Shown piece by piece: positions 16,199 through 26,639 of a DNA stretch of 64,000 nt. The notes beneath the pieces were generated by a model that worked only from the letters and a program-made list of their open reading frames with translations, was not told where the DNA came from and did not search any database. The stretch lies in NCBI GenBank assembly GCA_964573295.1, contig CAZNJE010000006.1:62001-126000 (forward strand). The letters are read 5' to 3'. Position numbers and translations under genes: made by a program. Every line of letters starts with the position of its first letter. The first letter of the stretch is position 1. The DNA is from CAYQJL01 sp964573295 (GTDB taxonomy: Bacteria > Eisenbacteria > RBG-16-71-46 > CAIMUX01 > WJJG01).

Positions 16199-17911
16199 AT
16201 GATGAAGCAGCTGAGCTACGAGCACTGTCCATCCAACATCCCCCTCCTCGGCGAAACCATCGGCGGCTGCCTCGACCGCATCGCCGAGACCTTCCCCGAC
16301 AACGATGCCGTCGTCTCCATCCATCAGGACATCCGCTTCACCTACCGTGAGTTCAACCAAGTCGTCAACCGTGCCGCCAAGGCGCTGCTCAACCTCGGCA
16401 TCGAGCGCGGCGACCGCGTCGCCATCTGGTCGACGAACAATTACGAGTGGGTCGTGACCCAGTTCGCCACCGCCCGAATCGGCGCCATCCTGGTCAACGT
16501 CAATCCGGCCTACCGCATCCACGAGCTGGAGTACGTCCTCAAGCAATCGCGGTGCAAGGTGCTCGTCCTCATCGAGTCGTTCAAGACCAGCAACTACGTC
16601 GACATGTTCTATAAGGTCTGTCACGAGGCCAAGGAGTGCGTGCCCGGGCAGATCGACTCCTGGCGGTTTCCTCATCTGAAGACCGTCGTCTTCATCGGCC
16701 GCGAGCAGCATCCGGGCATGTTCACCCGCCGGGCCTTCGCCGAGCTCGGTGACGAGCTGCCCGACGAACTTCTGGCCGAACGCGGCGCCGAGCTCGACTT
16801 CGATGACGACATCAACATCCAGTACACCTCGGGAACGACCGGTTTTCCCAAGGGCGTGACCCTCACGCATCACAACATCCTCAACAACGCCTACGTCACC
16901 GCCCAGACGATGCGCTTCACGCACCAGGATCGCCTCTGCGTGCCGGTGCCTTTCTATCATTGCTTCGGCATGGTGCTCGCCAACCTCGCGTGCATCACGA
17001 CCGGTGCCACGATTGTCATTCCCTCTCCCTCCTTCGATGCCACCGACACCCTCAAAGCCGTCCAGCAGGAGAAGTGCACGGCCCTGCACGGCGTCCCCAC
17101 GATGTTCATCGCCGAGCTCGATCATCCTGAGTTCGACACCTTCGACCTGCGGACGCTGCGTACCGGCATCATGGCGGGCGCCCCATGCCCGGTGGAGGTC
17201 ATGAAGAAGGTCATGGACCGCATGCACATGAAGGAGATCCTCATCGGCTACGGCCAGACCGAAGCCTCCCCGATCACGAACATGACGCGGGCCGACGACA
17301 GCCTCGAGAAGCGGGTCGCCACCGTCGGCCGTGTCTCACCCCACCAGGAACAGAAAGTCATCGACCCGGCCGGCGGCATGATGGTGCCCCGCGGGACACA
17401 GGGCGAGATCTGCTTCCGCGGCTACAACGTCATGGCCCGCTACGACAACATGCCCCAGGAAACCACCGCGGCCATTGACGAGAAGGGTTGGCTGCACTCG
17501 GGCGACTTGGGCATCATGGACGATGAGGGCTACGTGCGAATCACGGGCCGGATCAAAGAGATGGTCATCCGCGGAGGCGAGAACCTCTACCCGCGTGAGA
17601 TCGAGGAGTTTCTCCACACCCTCGATGTCATCTACGATGCCCACGTCGTCGGCGTGCCCGATGGCAAGTACGGGGAAGAGGTGCTGGCCTGCGTGAAGCT
17701 CAAGCCGGGCACCGAGTCACCCACCGAAGAAGAGTTTCGCGCGATGTGCAAGGGCAAGATCGCCCACTTCAAGATCCCGCGCTACTGGCTCGTCGTCGAT
17801 GACTTCCCCATGACGGTCACCGGCAAGGTCCAGAAGTTCAAGATCCGCGAGAAGGCGATCCACGAGCTCGGCCTGGAGAACGTCAAGACGGTCCAGCAAG
17901 ACGGCATTTGA
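16199..17911 (+). CDS. AMP-forming acyl-CoA synthetase (FadD-like)
   Basis: The enzyme activates a carboxylic acid (probably a medium- or long-chain fatty acid) to its CoA thioester through an acyl-adenylate. The 570-residue product has the P-loop YTSGTTGFPKG, the A5 motif GYGQTEASP and GYNVMARY. It also has the adenylate Asp in LHSGDLG, GRIKEMVIRGGENLYP, and the C-terminal catalytic lysine region TGKVQKFKIRE. GGAGAGG at 16187-16193 serves ATG 16199; the adjacent ATG 16202 is an alternative. Substrate cannot be told from sequence. It is separated from the egt operon by 145 nt and probably has its own promoter. Confidence 0.92.
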   Translation: MMKQLSYEHCPSNIPLLGETIGGCLDRIAETFPDNDAVVSIHQDIRFTYREFNQVVNRAAKALLNLGIERGDRVAIWSTNNYEWVVTQFATARIGAILVNVNPAYRIHELEYVLKQSRCKVLVLIESFKTSNYVDMFYKVCHEAKECVPGQIDSWRFPHLKTVVFIGREQHPGMFTRRAFAELGDELPDELLAERGAELDFDDDINIQYTSGTTGFPKGVTLTHHNILNNAYVTAQTMRFTHQDRLCVPVPFYHCFGMVLANLACITTGATIVIPSPSFDATDTLKAVQQEKCTALHGVPTMFIAELDHPEFDTFDLRTLRTGIMAGAPCPVEVMKKVMDRMHMKEILIGYGQTEASPITNMTRADDSLEKRVATVGRVSPHQEQKVIDPAGGMMVPRGTQGEICFRGYNVMARYDNMPQETTAAIDEKGWLHSGDLGIMDDEGYVRITGRIKEMVIRGGENLYPREIEEFLHTLDVIYDAHVVGVPDGKYGEEVLACVKLKPGTESPTEEEFRAMCKGKIAHFKIPRYWLVVDDFPMTVTGKVQKFKIREKAIHELGLENVKTVQQDGI

Positions 17912-18391
17912 GGCGTTGCGCTATTGGCCAATGGCGCCACAGATCTCGTGCCGGGATGTAAGGACCTCGCTCAGGTCCGGTGCCTCGGCTGTTGTGCCTC
18001 CCGAAAACTCGAGTGCCGCTCTAGCTTTGAACTTAGGGACCCGGGCCTGACTGCCGAAATCTCCGCGCGAGAATGGCTTTGCCATCTGGATTCCCGGTCA
18101 GCCAATCTCTCCAGCCACGTTCATCGGATCATCTCGCAACAAGATAAGCATACCATGACATGGCTCGTCTCGTTAATGGACTGCCTGACCGCTGCACTGG
18201 GATCCCGGGCAGAACAGGTTTGTAGTGTCGGCTTGGGGTCCGGTCGTGACCGGGTTGTTAACCAGATTAGGGATTCTGAACAGAGAGTCGGAGAGTTTTG
18301 GGCCGATTCGGTCATAGACGCGGGGGTTACCTTTGGACCCCAGTCCCTCTCTCGCGAAATTGAGAATCAGACGGCGTCGCGGCATCGGTGC
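17912..18391. other. Non-coding stretch, no recognised gene
   Basis: No frame on either strand gives recognisable protein; short frames lack codon bias and Shine-Dalgarno sites. It sits where the intron-encoded reverse transcriptase would be if the adjoining group II intron were complete, so it may be host sequence joined after a deletion. Confidence 0.5.
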
Positions 18392-18946
18392 CAGAAGTTC
18401 CTCCCCTTGCGGGTTGACTCACCCCTGAAACTGAACGGTTCAGCCCCTTCGCTCCACCTGCATTACTAGGCTTCTTCACTACTACGAGCTGATCCGCCCC
18501 TGCGCTCCGCGTCGGTACTCTCACCCTTGAGGTTCCAGCCCCTTGGGCTTCTCCCTTCACATCGGAGCGCCAGGTTCCCACGTTCCGCATGGAAGCCTGG
18601 ACCAGGATCGCGCCGTCTATCTGCCGGCCACCGTCCAGCCAGTAAACAGGTCCCCGCTGGACTCCTTCACAGGCCCCGAAAGATGCCTGATTTCGATGGC
18701 GGGTGTGTACTTCTCGACAGCTCATCAACGGTGCACTTCCGTTCGCCTTCCTGGCCCGTACCTGACGGAATCCCTCCCGCCTATTCCCGTTCCGCTCACC
18801 ACCTGGGATCTCATCCCCACGCAGCGACGGGTGGTTTGAGAACTGGTCCTGCAACCCGTCCCCGGGGGGCCTGCCCCCATCTTCCATGCAGCATGGCTTC
18901 TGTCAGTCGGCCACTACGACCTCCTCCCAGTGCCTTCGTGGCACAC
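18392..18946 (-). mobile_element. Group II intron fragment (5' ribozyme part, no reverse transcriptase)
   Basis: Read on the minus strand, the segment starts with the consensus 5' end GTGTGCC at 18946. It then shows the conserved bacterial group II domain I landmarks: GGAACGTGGGAACC-like, GAGAGTACCGACGCGGAGCG, CAGGGGCGGATCAGCTCGTA, GTAGTGAAGAAGCC and AATGCAGGTGGAGCGAAGGG, ending GTGAGTCAACCCGCAAGGG near 18395. In intact introns the reverse transcriptase gene begins just after this point. Here there is none, and I find no domain V hairpin downstream. It is a truncated, presumably immobile relic. The identification rests on remembered consensus and has not been folded. Confidence 0.75.
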
Positions 18947-19149
18947 TTTCGGGAGTACGACGGCGAGGGGCTGGGCAATGCTCGTCCTGGGCGTTCACGA
19001 AGGGGGATCCAGTCCTTTCAGAACCCGCGCCGGGTCGGATTCCGGACGAGTTGGGTACGGATCCCGGACTCTGGCATCACCGAATGCCCCCGTCGGAGTC
19101 GATTGCCGCGGCTGCACCCGGTCTGGTATCCTAATTCATCATTGTGCAA
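18947..19149. other. Non-coding stretch between the intron fragment and the sensor gene
   Basis: No gene recognised. The frame open through this region toward the sensor gene has no family resemblance before about 19235 and reads across the antisense of the intron fragment, so it is treated as chance. Confidence 0.5.
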
Positions 19150-19209
19150 GCGGTTAGGGTCGGGGTGGCTAGAACCGGGGTGCTCAGGACCGGGGCGGTT
19201 AGGGTCGGC
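19150..19209 (+). repeat. Four-copy 15-nt tandem repeat upstream of the sensor gene
   Basis: The units are GCGGTTAGGGTCGGG, GTGGCTAGAACCGGG, GTGCTCAGGACCGGG and GCGGTTAGGGTCGGC, contiguous and immediately 5' of the sensor start region. The first and last copies are nearly identical while the middle two have diverged. Confidence 0.8.
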
Positions 19210-19234
19210 TTTTGTGAGGATCGTCCGTTCATCC

Positions 19235-21235
19235 ATGTGGTGTTCTCGACATACAGTCCGCCTCTTTGGGAAGGCCTATCTGAGCACCCTTCGCACGGCG
19301 CCAGACACATTGACGCTGGGGCAGCTACGCAGCGACCTATCCCATGAGACGACCTCCAAACTGGCCCGATTCCGCTCGCTTTCCAGAGATTGGCGCCGCG
19401 GCCGCTATCGCGAGGCCGATGTCGCCGATGCACGAACCATGCTCCTCACCCTGGAATCCGCGATCGTTCGATACTCCCCTCTTGCTGCCCAAACCGTTGG
19501 CACGTGGATTGCACTACTCAAATCACTCGCGGCCATGGATCGCATTCACCGAATCACGGACCGGGCCGAACGGCGGGGCGCCCTCGCCCAACGCAACTTG
19601 GACCAGATGGACGAAGGGTTGACCCGATTGCAAGCGGGACTTCAGGAACTGGTCGATGGCTTGTCGTTGCGACACGGCGTGCGTTTGGAAGACATCGTCA
19701 TCGAGGCCAGCGACGAAATCCGGTTGGAGTTCGGGGCGGCGGTGCGTGCCAACCATGTGAGCGTGATCCTTGACGACGCAGCACGACTGGGTTCGACCTG
19801 GATCCCGCGTCGCGAGGAGAAGCCGTGGCTGGATCTCATTCGGAATCTGATTCGGAACGCCGTACAGGCCGTGCTCGATCGGCCGACTCGGGAGGCTCTC
19901 CCGCCAGGAGAGGTACGCGTCTCGCTGGGGCCCACGCCCGAAGGACTGGGAACACAGGTCGGCGTCATGGACAACGGCATCGGTATCGAGCCCCAACAGG
20001 TCGAGGGAATCTGGAAGGAGGGCGTCAGCCGGCATGGCATGGGCCACGGGCAGGGTTTGACCGAGGAGAAACGCCTGTTCCTGGAAGAACATGCCGTCCT
20101 GGACGTGTTCTCCCAGCCCGGTCACGGCACCCAGGTTCGCATGGGCGTGCCGATCCGTGAGATCGGAATCACCCAGATGCGGCTGGCCCGTGCCCGCCTG
20201 GCAATCGCATGGATCATCATCGTCGCGCTGGCGGTCACTGCCGCCATCCGGCTGAGCCCTTCCGAGGGCTTCGGTTCAACCGAGGTTCGCCAGGAGCGCA
20301 TTCTGGTCGGACATGGCGATCGGGGCGGCATTCTTTGGGAGCGGAACTTGGGCGAAGTGATTCTGGAGAACCTCAGCGGCTTCCAGGCGCGTTCAGGGGA
20401 GTTGAGCCCGGCGGTCCAACCTAACGAGACCGTGCGGGATCCTGACGGCCGGGTCCGCGGCGTCCTGGTTTCCACGATTCCAGATCAGGGTGCCGGCGCG
20501 ATCTGGCTGTTGGATGCCGCCAACGGTTCTGACCTCTGGCGGCTTCGATTCGAAGACGTGTTCCCGGGCGGATCGCGACTGGGGCGCTTCATCTCCCGTT
20601 GGCAAGTTCGCGTTCCATGGCATGAAGATGCCCCCACCGCCTTTGCGGTCAACATCAGGGATCAGGCCTATTCTCCCAACGCGATACAGATCTTGCTCCC
20701 GGATGGAACGGCCGAGGCCACCTACTTCCATTCCGGAAATCTCGCGTTCCGGGCGTGTGCCGACTTCGACGAGGACGGAAGGCGTGAGCTTCTGCTCTAC
20801 GGCATCAACAATCCCAGTCGACATGACCCGAGCATTCTGGGATTCGATCCGGGTTGCTTCGTGGACTGCCTTGTGATGATCGAGCTTCCGTTCACCTCTG
20901 CGCAGGGCTTCCCCTACACGGGTTGGGCCGGCATCCCGCCGGCAAATGAGGAGGGGTACCTGCTCCTGCCGCCGATCCAGGAGGGTCTGCGGGCCGCCGT
21001 GCATGTCATTGACATCGCGCGCCCCGTCCACGGACAGCCAGCGGAGATGGACATCCGCCTGGTCGACGGGCGGATCTACAGAGTCGATGCGCGGCTACGA
21101 CCCTTGAGTTGTTCCGTAGGAGACGACACACCTGCCGAGCACACCTTGCTCGATCGCGATCCACCTCCGATGGTGTATGTTGAACAAGGAACGCTCGAGC
21201 GGATTGCGACACCCATCGTCGAGCAGCGAAACTGA
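19235..21235 (+). CDS. Membrane sensor with cytoplasmic histidine-kinase-type ATPase and C-terminal extracytoplasmic domain
   Basis: The start is uncertain (ATG 19235 or GTG 19214; no good Shine-Dalgarno). The 666-residue product begins with a helical region holding a possible H-box (DLSHETTSKLARFRSL). A HATPase domain follows with N-box DLIRNLIRNAVQAV, G1 DNGIGI and G2 GHGQGLT. A single TM helix (about 317-338, LAIAWIIIVALAVTAAI) comes next, then a 320-residue outer domain with a FG-GAP-like loop DFDEDGRRELLLYG and a PQQ-like WLLDAANGSDLW. Input after the kinase core is the reverse of the usual order. The response regulator at 21368 is its likely partner. Confidence 0.75.
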   Translation: MWCSRHTVRLFGKAYLSTLRTAPDTLTLGQLRSDLSHETTSKLARFRSLSRDWRRGRYREADVADARTMLLTLESAIVRYSPLAAQTVGTWIALLKSLAAMDRIHRITDRAERRGALAQRNLDQMDEGLTRLQAGLQELVDGLSLRHGVRLEDIVIEASDEIRLEFGAAVRANHVSVILDDAARLGSTWIPRREEKPWLDLIRNLIRNAVQAVLDRPTREALPPGEVRVSLGPTPEGLGTQVGVMDNGIGIEPQQVEGIWKEGVSRHGMGHGQGLTEEKRLFLEEHAVLDVFSQPGHGTQVRMGVPIREIGITQMRLARARLAIAWIIIVALAVTAAIRLSPSEGFGSTEVRQERILVGHGDRGGILWERNLGEVILENLSGFQARSGELSPAVQPNETVRDPDGRVRGVLVSTIPDQGAGAIWLLDAANGSDLWRLRFEDVFPGGSRLGRFISRWQVRVPWHEDAPTAFAVNIRDQAYSPNAIQILLPDGTAEATYFHSGNLAFRACADFDEDGRRELLLYGINNPSRHDPSILGFDPGCFVDCLVMIELPFTSAQGFPYTGWAGIPPANEEGYLLLPPIQEGLRAAVHVIDIARPVHGQPAEMDIRLVDGRIYRVDARLRPLSCSVGDDTPAEHTLLDRDPPPMVYVEQGTLERIATPIVEQRN

Positions 21236-21289
21236 TCTCGCCGAGGGGAACCCAGAGCAAGCCCCGGAGACAGATCCAGAAGGAGATCC

Positions 21290-21355
21290 GGGGAGACCCA
21301 GGGGAGACCCAGGGAAGACCCAGGGGAGATCCAGGGGCAATCCAGGGGAGACCCA
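21290..21355 (+). repeat. Six-copy 11-nt tandem repeat in the leader of the sigma-54 activator gene
   Basis: The GGGGAGACCCA unit is repeated six times with single-base changes, filling most of the 132-nt gap between sensor and regulator and ending next to the Shine-Dalgarno GAGGGAGG. Copy-number change would alter leader length and could affect expression. Confidence 0.85.
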
Positions 21356-21367
21356 GAGGGAGGTTGC

Positions 21368-22822
21368 ATGGAGTCGGAGGCAAAGATAGAAGGGCAGCAG
21401 CCGGCCGGACGGGAGAACCTGCGCCTCCTGGTCGTCGACGACCGGAACGATCTGGCGCGCTTCTGTGAGCGTGAACTCGACCGCCACTGGCGCATCGAGC
21501 ACGCCTCGGATGGCAAGACCGCCCAGGAGAAACTGGCTGCCGGCGAGGCTTTCCAGGCCATCGTGTTGGATCGGGACTTCTCCGAGGCGGATCCTTCTCG
21601 GCTGATCGGCCCCTCCTGTGCAGTCGCCAATGAAGGTATTGCCATCCTGGAGTGGATTCGCGAGACACACGGACAGATCCCGGTCGTGATGGTGACCGGC
21701 TATCGAGAACAGCGTTCGGCGCTACGAGCAGCCGAGCTGGGGGCAGATTATCTGGCCTGGTCGGACATCATCGCCGATCCTCACATTCTCAAGGAACGCC
21801 TGCAGCTCGCGCTGGAGCGTTCGGCGGGACACGACGAATCCGCCCTCAGTCGATTTCGAGAACTCGGCGTGGTCGTTTCCTCACCGCGATTCAAAGCGAC
21901 GCTACTCGACCTATGCCATGCGATCGAAGCACGCGTACCCATTCTCTTGCTGGGCGAGACCGGGACGGGCAAGGATACGCTGGCCTTTGCCGTTCATGCT
22001 CTCAGCGGGGTCTCGAACCGTCCCTACGTGACCATCAATGTTGCGGCGCTCAACCCCAATATCATCGAGAGCGAACTGTTCGGACACGCCAGAGGGTCTT
22101 TCACCGGTGCCAGTCACTCCACCGAAGGGAAGCTGCGCTTCGCACATCAGGGGACCCTGTTCTTGAACGAAATCGCCGATCTGCCCTGGGAGGCACAAGC
22201 CAAGCTGCTGTCGGCGATTGAGCAGAAGAAGGTCACTCCCGTGGGGGACAACCAGGCGTATCCAGCCGATTTCCGCCTGATTACCGCTACCTCGCAGGAC
22301 CTGCGCAAACAGATCGAAGAGAAGCTTTTTAGGGAAGACCTTTACTATCGAATTGCCTGGCACACGGTCGAGATCCCTGCGCTGCGTGATCGGCGTGAAG
22401 ACATCCCAGACTTGGTGCGCGTCTTCGTGCATCGATCCGGACAGGGCATCGAAGGCGGGGTGACCGGCATCGCGCAAGAAGCCATCGACTATCTGACCGA
22501 ACTCCCGTGGCGAGGCAATGTGCGTGAGCTTCGTGCCGTCGTCGATGCCGCCTGCTCGCTCTCACGCTACTACATCACGTTGGTGGATGTGCGGCGTGCG
22601 CTGGAAAGCCGCAGCCAACCCCTCACACTACGTTCCGCGGAAGAGGATCCGCCGCCCGCATTCGGAAGTCTGACCTACCGGGAACTGACCGAAGCGTACT
22701 TCCGCTACCTCTTCGACATCACCGAAGGAAAGATTCCCGAATTGGCCAGGCGCGCGGGTATTGCGAAATCGACGGCCTACGAATGGCGTGACAAGCTGTC
22801 GGCGATCGAGAAGGCGAACTAG
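21368..22822 (+). CDS. NtrC-type sigma-54-dependent response regulator
   Basis: The 484-residue product starts with a receiver domain (LLVVDDRND, phospho-acceptor Asp in IVLDRDF, Thr in VMVTGYR). This receiver carries an extra loop (SEADPSRLIGPSCAVANEG) and lacks the usual Lys-Pro near the end (ADYLAWSDI). The AAA+ domain has Walker A GETGTGKD, the sigma-54 contact loop GSFTGA (GAFTGA variant), Walker B-like GTLFLNEIADL and the sensor region LPWRGNVREL. A short Fis-like helix-turn-helix (IPELARRAGIAKSTAYEWR) ends the protein. It would activate sigma-54 promoters, probably in answer to the upstream sensor. Targets are unknown. Confidence 0.9.
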   Translation: MESEAKIEGQQPAGRENLRLLVVDDRNDLARFCERELDRHWRIEHASDGKTAQEKLAAGEAFQAIVLDRDFSEADPSRLIGPSCAVANEGIAILEWIRETHGQIPVVMVTGYREQRSALRAAELGADYLAWSDIIADPHILKERLQLALERSAGHDESALSRFRELGVVVSSPRFKATLLDLCHAIEARVPILLLGETGTGKDTLAFAVHALSGVSNRPYVTINVAALNPNIIESELFGHARGSFTGASHSTEGKLRFAHQGTLFLNEIADLPWEAQAKLLSAIEQKKVTPVGDNQAYPADFRLITATSQDLRKQIEEKLFREDLYYRIAWHTVEIPALRDRREDIPDLVRVFVHRSGQGIEGGVTGIAQEAIDYLTELPWRGNVRELRAVVDAACSLSRYYITLVDVRRALESRSQPLTLRSAEEDPPPAFGSLTYRELTEAYFRYLFDITEGKIPELARRAGIAKSTAYEWRDKLSAIEKAN

Positions 22823-22901
22823 CGCGGCCTCGGACTGCCTCCCTCTGCAGCGCTAGATCGCGCGCTCGAAGCCGCGCCGGGCGTACCAGGAGACGGCCAC
22901 G

Positions 22902-23327
22902 TCACTCGCGCTGGACGGCTGCCAGTGCCAGCAAGCGGTCCCCTTCCATGACGACCGGGCTCAGCCACGGGTCATAGAGTGCCTCCAACGCGGAAGGATC
23001 ACCGCTGACCAGTTCGGGATAGATGCGCCCGTCGGCATGCCCGGCATAGGCCTCCCGCAACAGGAGGAGAGCCCACGACAGGACAGGCTCCTCGAGCGAA
23101 GGCCCCGGACTCGGGGAGGTGGGCGAAAGGGCGGGCAGCGGCCGGACCAGCTTGTTGCGCCGGATGGCCTCGAATCCCTTGGCCTCCAGCTTCTCGCGCA
23201 GGCGATTGCCCAGATCCTCTTCGATATCGATGCGGACATGCTCAGCGCCGGCAATGAATCCCTCATGGGCGAAGGAGTCGATTAGCTCGGCAGCGATGCG
23301 CACGGATGCGGGGTGCTCGGGAATCAA
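22902..23327 (-). CDS. Small protein of unknown function downstream of icd
   Basis: This frame has good coding character: an amphipathic start IAAELIDSFAHEGFI, EEDLGNRLREKLEAKGFEAI, and ALYDPWLSPVVMEGDRLLALAAVQRE at the end. It lies 41 nt beyond the isocitrate dehydrogenase stop, or closer if it starts further upstream. No ATG is in frame. TTG 23327 is a guess, and coding character continues some 15 residues upstream, so translation may be coupled to icd. I do not recognise the family. Confidence 0.5.
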   Translation of the reverse strand: MIPEHPASVRIAAELIDSFAHEGFIAGAEHVRIDIEEDLGNRLREKLEAKGFEAIRRNKLVRPLPALSPTSPSPGPSLEEPVLSWALLLLREAYAGHADGRIYPELVSGDPSALEALYDPWLSPVVMEGDRLLALAAVQRE

Positions 23328-23368
23328 GCTCTCCCGCGCCCGACTGACTGCCTCCCTCGCGCGTCCAT

Positions 23369-24712
<1,344 letters not shown>

Positions 24713-24726
24713 CACGGCCCTCTCTT

Positions 24727-25725
24727 TCAGGATGTCAACTCGTCCAGGGCCCGGCGGAACGCGCGGATGTGGCTGGGCGTCGTGCCACAGCAGCCCCCGA
24801 TCACCTGCACGCCCGCCTCACACAGGGCGGGGATGTGCCCGGCCATGAAGTCTGGATCTTCCCGGTACACAGCCCGGTCGCCTTCGAGTTCCGGCAACCC
24901 CGCGTTCGACTGGATGAGCAGGGGGCGGTCGGTCACTGCTCGCAGCTCCTGAGCGATCTTGACCATGTTGACGATCCCATTTCCGCAGTTCGATCCCACG
25001 ATATCGGCGCCCGACTCCAGCAGACCGGCCGCGCAGGTGGCGATGTCCTGGCCCATCATGGTGAAGAACCCTCGCGGCGTGGCATCGAAGGTCATCGAGG
25101 TCATCACCGGCACCCGGCGCGAAATCGTCGCCATCGCGCGGTGGGCGGCTTCCACGGCCAGGCGGGCTTCCTGCAGGTCCGTCATCGTCTCGATGCACAG
25201 GATGTCGACCCCGGCGTCGATGAGCGCACCCATCTGTCGCTCGAAGCTCTCACGGACCAGCGCTGGGGAAGCATCCCCGTAAGGTTCGAGCATGCGGCCG
25301 CAGGGACCGCATGAGCCCGAGATGTAGACCACGCCGCCGCGCCGGGCTCGCTCGGCTCCGCCCCCGACCACCTCCACATCCGTGAACTCCAACACTCGAT
25401 CGGTCTCCCGTCCCGCCGCGGCGATGGCCGCCCGCACCGCTCCGACGGCTTCCCGCTGGATCTGCTCGGTCCGCTCGGCAAGGCCATAGGGAGCCAGCTT
25501 CAAAGGTGAGCCGCCGAAGGTATTCGTCTGCAGGATCTGGGCGCCGGCGTCCAGATACGCGCCGGCGATCTCGCGCAGAAGCTCGGGACGCTCGAGATTG
25601 AACCGTTCGGGGGCCTGGCCCAACTCGAGTCCCCGTTCCATCAAGAGGCTGCCGATCGCTCCATCGGCGAGCAGAACCTCACCAGCAGCCAGTCGATCCA
25701 GAAAGCTACTCCCTCCGCCGTCCAT
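24727..25725 (-). CDS. Homocysteine S-methyltransferase (MetH N-terminal/BHMT-type domain)
   Basis: The protein transfers a methyl group to homocysteine to form methionine. ATG 25725 has AAGGAG 8 nt upstream. The 332-residue TIM barrel has the three zinc cysteines in GSNCGNG and GGCCGTTP. It also has LLADGAIGSLL at the start and QTNTFGG, as in the homocysteine domain of MetH. The corrinoid protein gene lies immediately upstream on the same strand (46 nt) and an MttB-family gene further up. The methyl donor is therefore probably a methylcorrinoid protein rather than betaine directly (inference). Confidence 0.9.
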   Translation of the reverse strand: MDGGGSSFLDRLAAGEVLLADGAIGSLLMERGLELGQAPERFNLERPELLREIAGAYLDAGAQILQTNTFGGSPLKLAPYGLAERTEQIQREAVGAVRAAIAAAGRETDRVLEFTDVEVVGGGAERARRGGVVYISGSCGPCGRMLEPYGDASPALVRESFERQMGALIDAGVDILCIETMTDLQEARLAVEAAHRAMATISRRVPVMTSMTFDATPRGFFTMMGQDIATCAAGLLESGADIVGSNCGNGIVNMVKIAQELRAVTDRPLLIQSNAGLPELEGDRAVYREDPDFMAGHIPALCEAGVQVIGGCCGTTPSHIRAFRRALDELTS

Positions 25726-25771
25726 CACGATCACTCCTTGGGCGCCCCGCCGCGGAGGCTCCCCGTGCGGC

Positions 25772-26404
25772 TCAGCCCATCAGTTCTTCGATCGTCTCGA
25801 CCGCATGCGCAGCATCGTAGGCGTAGGCGGTCGCACCGATCTGACGGGCGTAGTCGGCCGTCACCGGCGCCCCGCCGATGACGGTGCGAATCTCATCCTC
25901 TGCACCCTGCTCGGCCAGCAAGGCCACAACCCGCTTCATGGCCGGCATGGTCGTGGTCAGAAGGGCCGACATGCCGATCACCCGCGCCCCTTCGCTCCGG
26001 GCGGTCTCCACGAAGCGCTCGGGCGGCACGTCCTTGCCCAGATCGATGACCTCGTAGCCGGCGCCGCCCAGCATGATGCCGACGAGATTCTTGCCGATAT
26101 CGTGCAGGTCACCGGCCACCGTCCCGATCACCACCTTGCCCCGGCTGGGCACACCGGACTCGGCCAGGTGAGGCTTCAGTAGATCCAGCCCCGCATACAT
26201 GGCCCTCGCGGCCAGCAACACTTCGGGCAGGAACATGTCATGGCAACGAAACCGCTCGCCCACAACCTTCATACCGGCCAGCAGCCCCTCGTTCAGAATC
26301 CGCTCGGCCGGAAGCTCCTTGCCCAGGGCCTGCCCGGTCAAATCGGCAACCCGCTCGTCGTCCCCCGCTTCCAAAGCGGCCGCGATGTGCGCCAGTTCCT
26401 CCAT
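25772..26404 (-). CDS. Corrinoid (methylcobalamin-carrying) protein, MtbC/MetH-like
   Basis: The 210-residue protein has an N-terminal four-helix cap (about 1-85, ERFRCHDMFLPEVLLAARAM) and a Rossmann B12-binding domain with the base-off ligand motif DLHDIGKNLV, then GMSALLTTTMPAM and VIGGAPVT. Size and motifs match the corrinoid shuttles of methylamine/methanol-type methyltransferase systems. It would carry the methyl group between the MttB-like enzyme (28803-30266) and the homocysteine methyltransferase just downstream. Confidence 0.92.
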   Translation of the reverse strand: MEELAHIAAALEAGDDERVADLTGQALGKELPAERILNEGLLAGMKVVGERFRCHDMFLPEVLLAARAMYAGLDLLKPHLAESGVPSRGKVVIGTVAGDLHDIGKNLVGIMLGGAGYEVIDLGKDVPPERFVETARSEGARVIGMSALLTTTMPAMKRVVALLAEQGAEDEIRTVIGGAPVTADYARQIGATAYAYDAAHAVETIEELMG

Positions 26405-26639
26405 ACCTTCTGATCCCCTTCATGTTGCCTGCGGTGCCCACAGGAGCCCAACACCCGCGCAGTACGGGCCCCCGGGCCCGGCATGCGCAGCGCCCATGGA
26501 TCGATACGCCCAATCCGCAAGGCTCACCGGCGCCCCCACTCCCGACATTCTTGCTTCATCAGACGATGCCGCGTTCGCACCATCCTGGTCAACCACCTTT
26601 GCTCGTACCCGATACGAACCAAGGCCTGCTTGCAGAACT

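Noticed and set aside
19150..19209. Iteron-type origin of replication
   Set aside because: Short 15-nt repeats without an AT-rich region, DnaA boxes or a replication gene; similar repeats occur all over the window.
18527..19234. Extension of the sensor gene back to 18527
   Set aside because: The frame reads antisense through the group II intron fragment and shows no protein-like pattern before about 19235.
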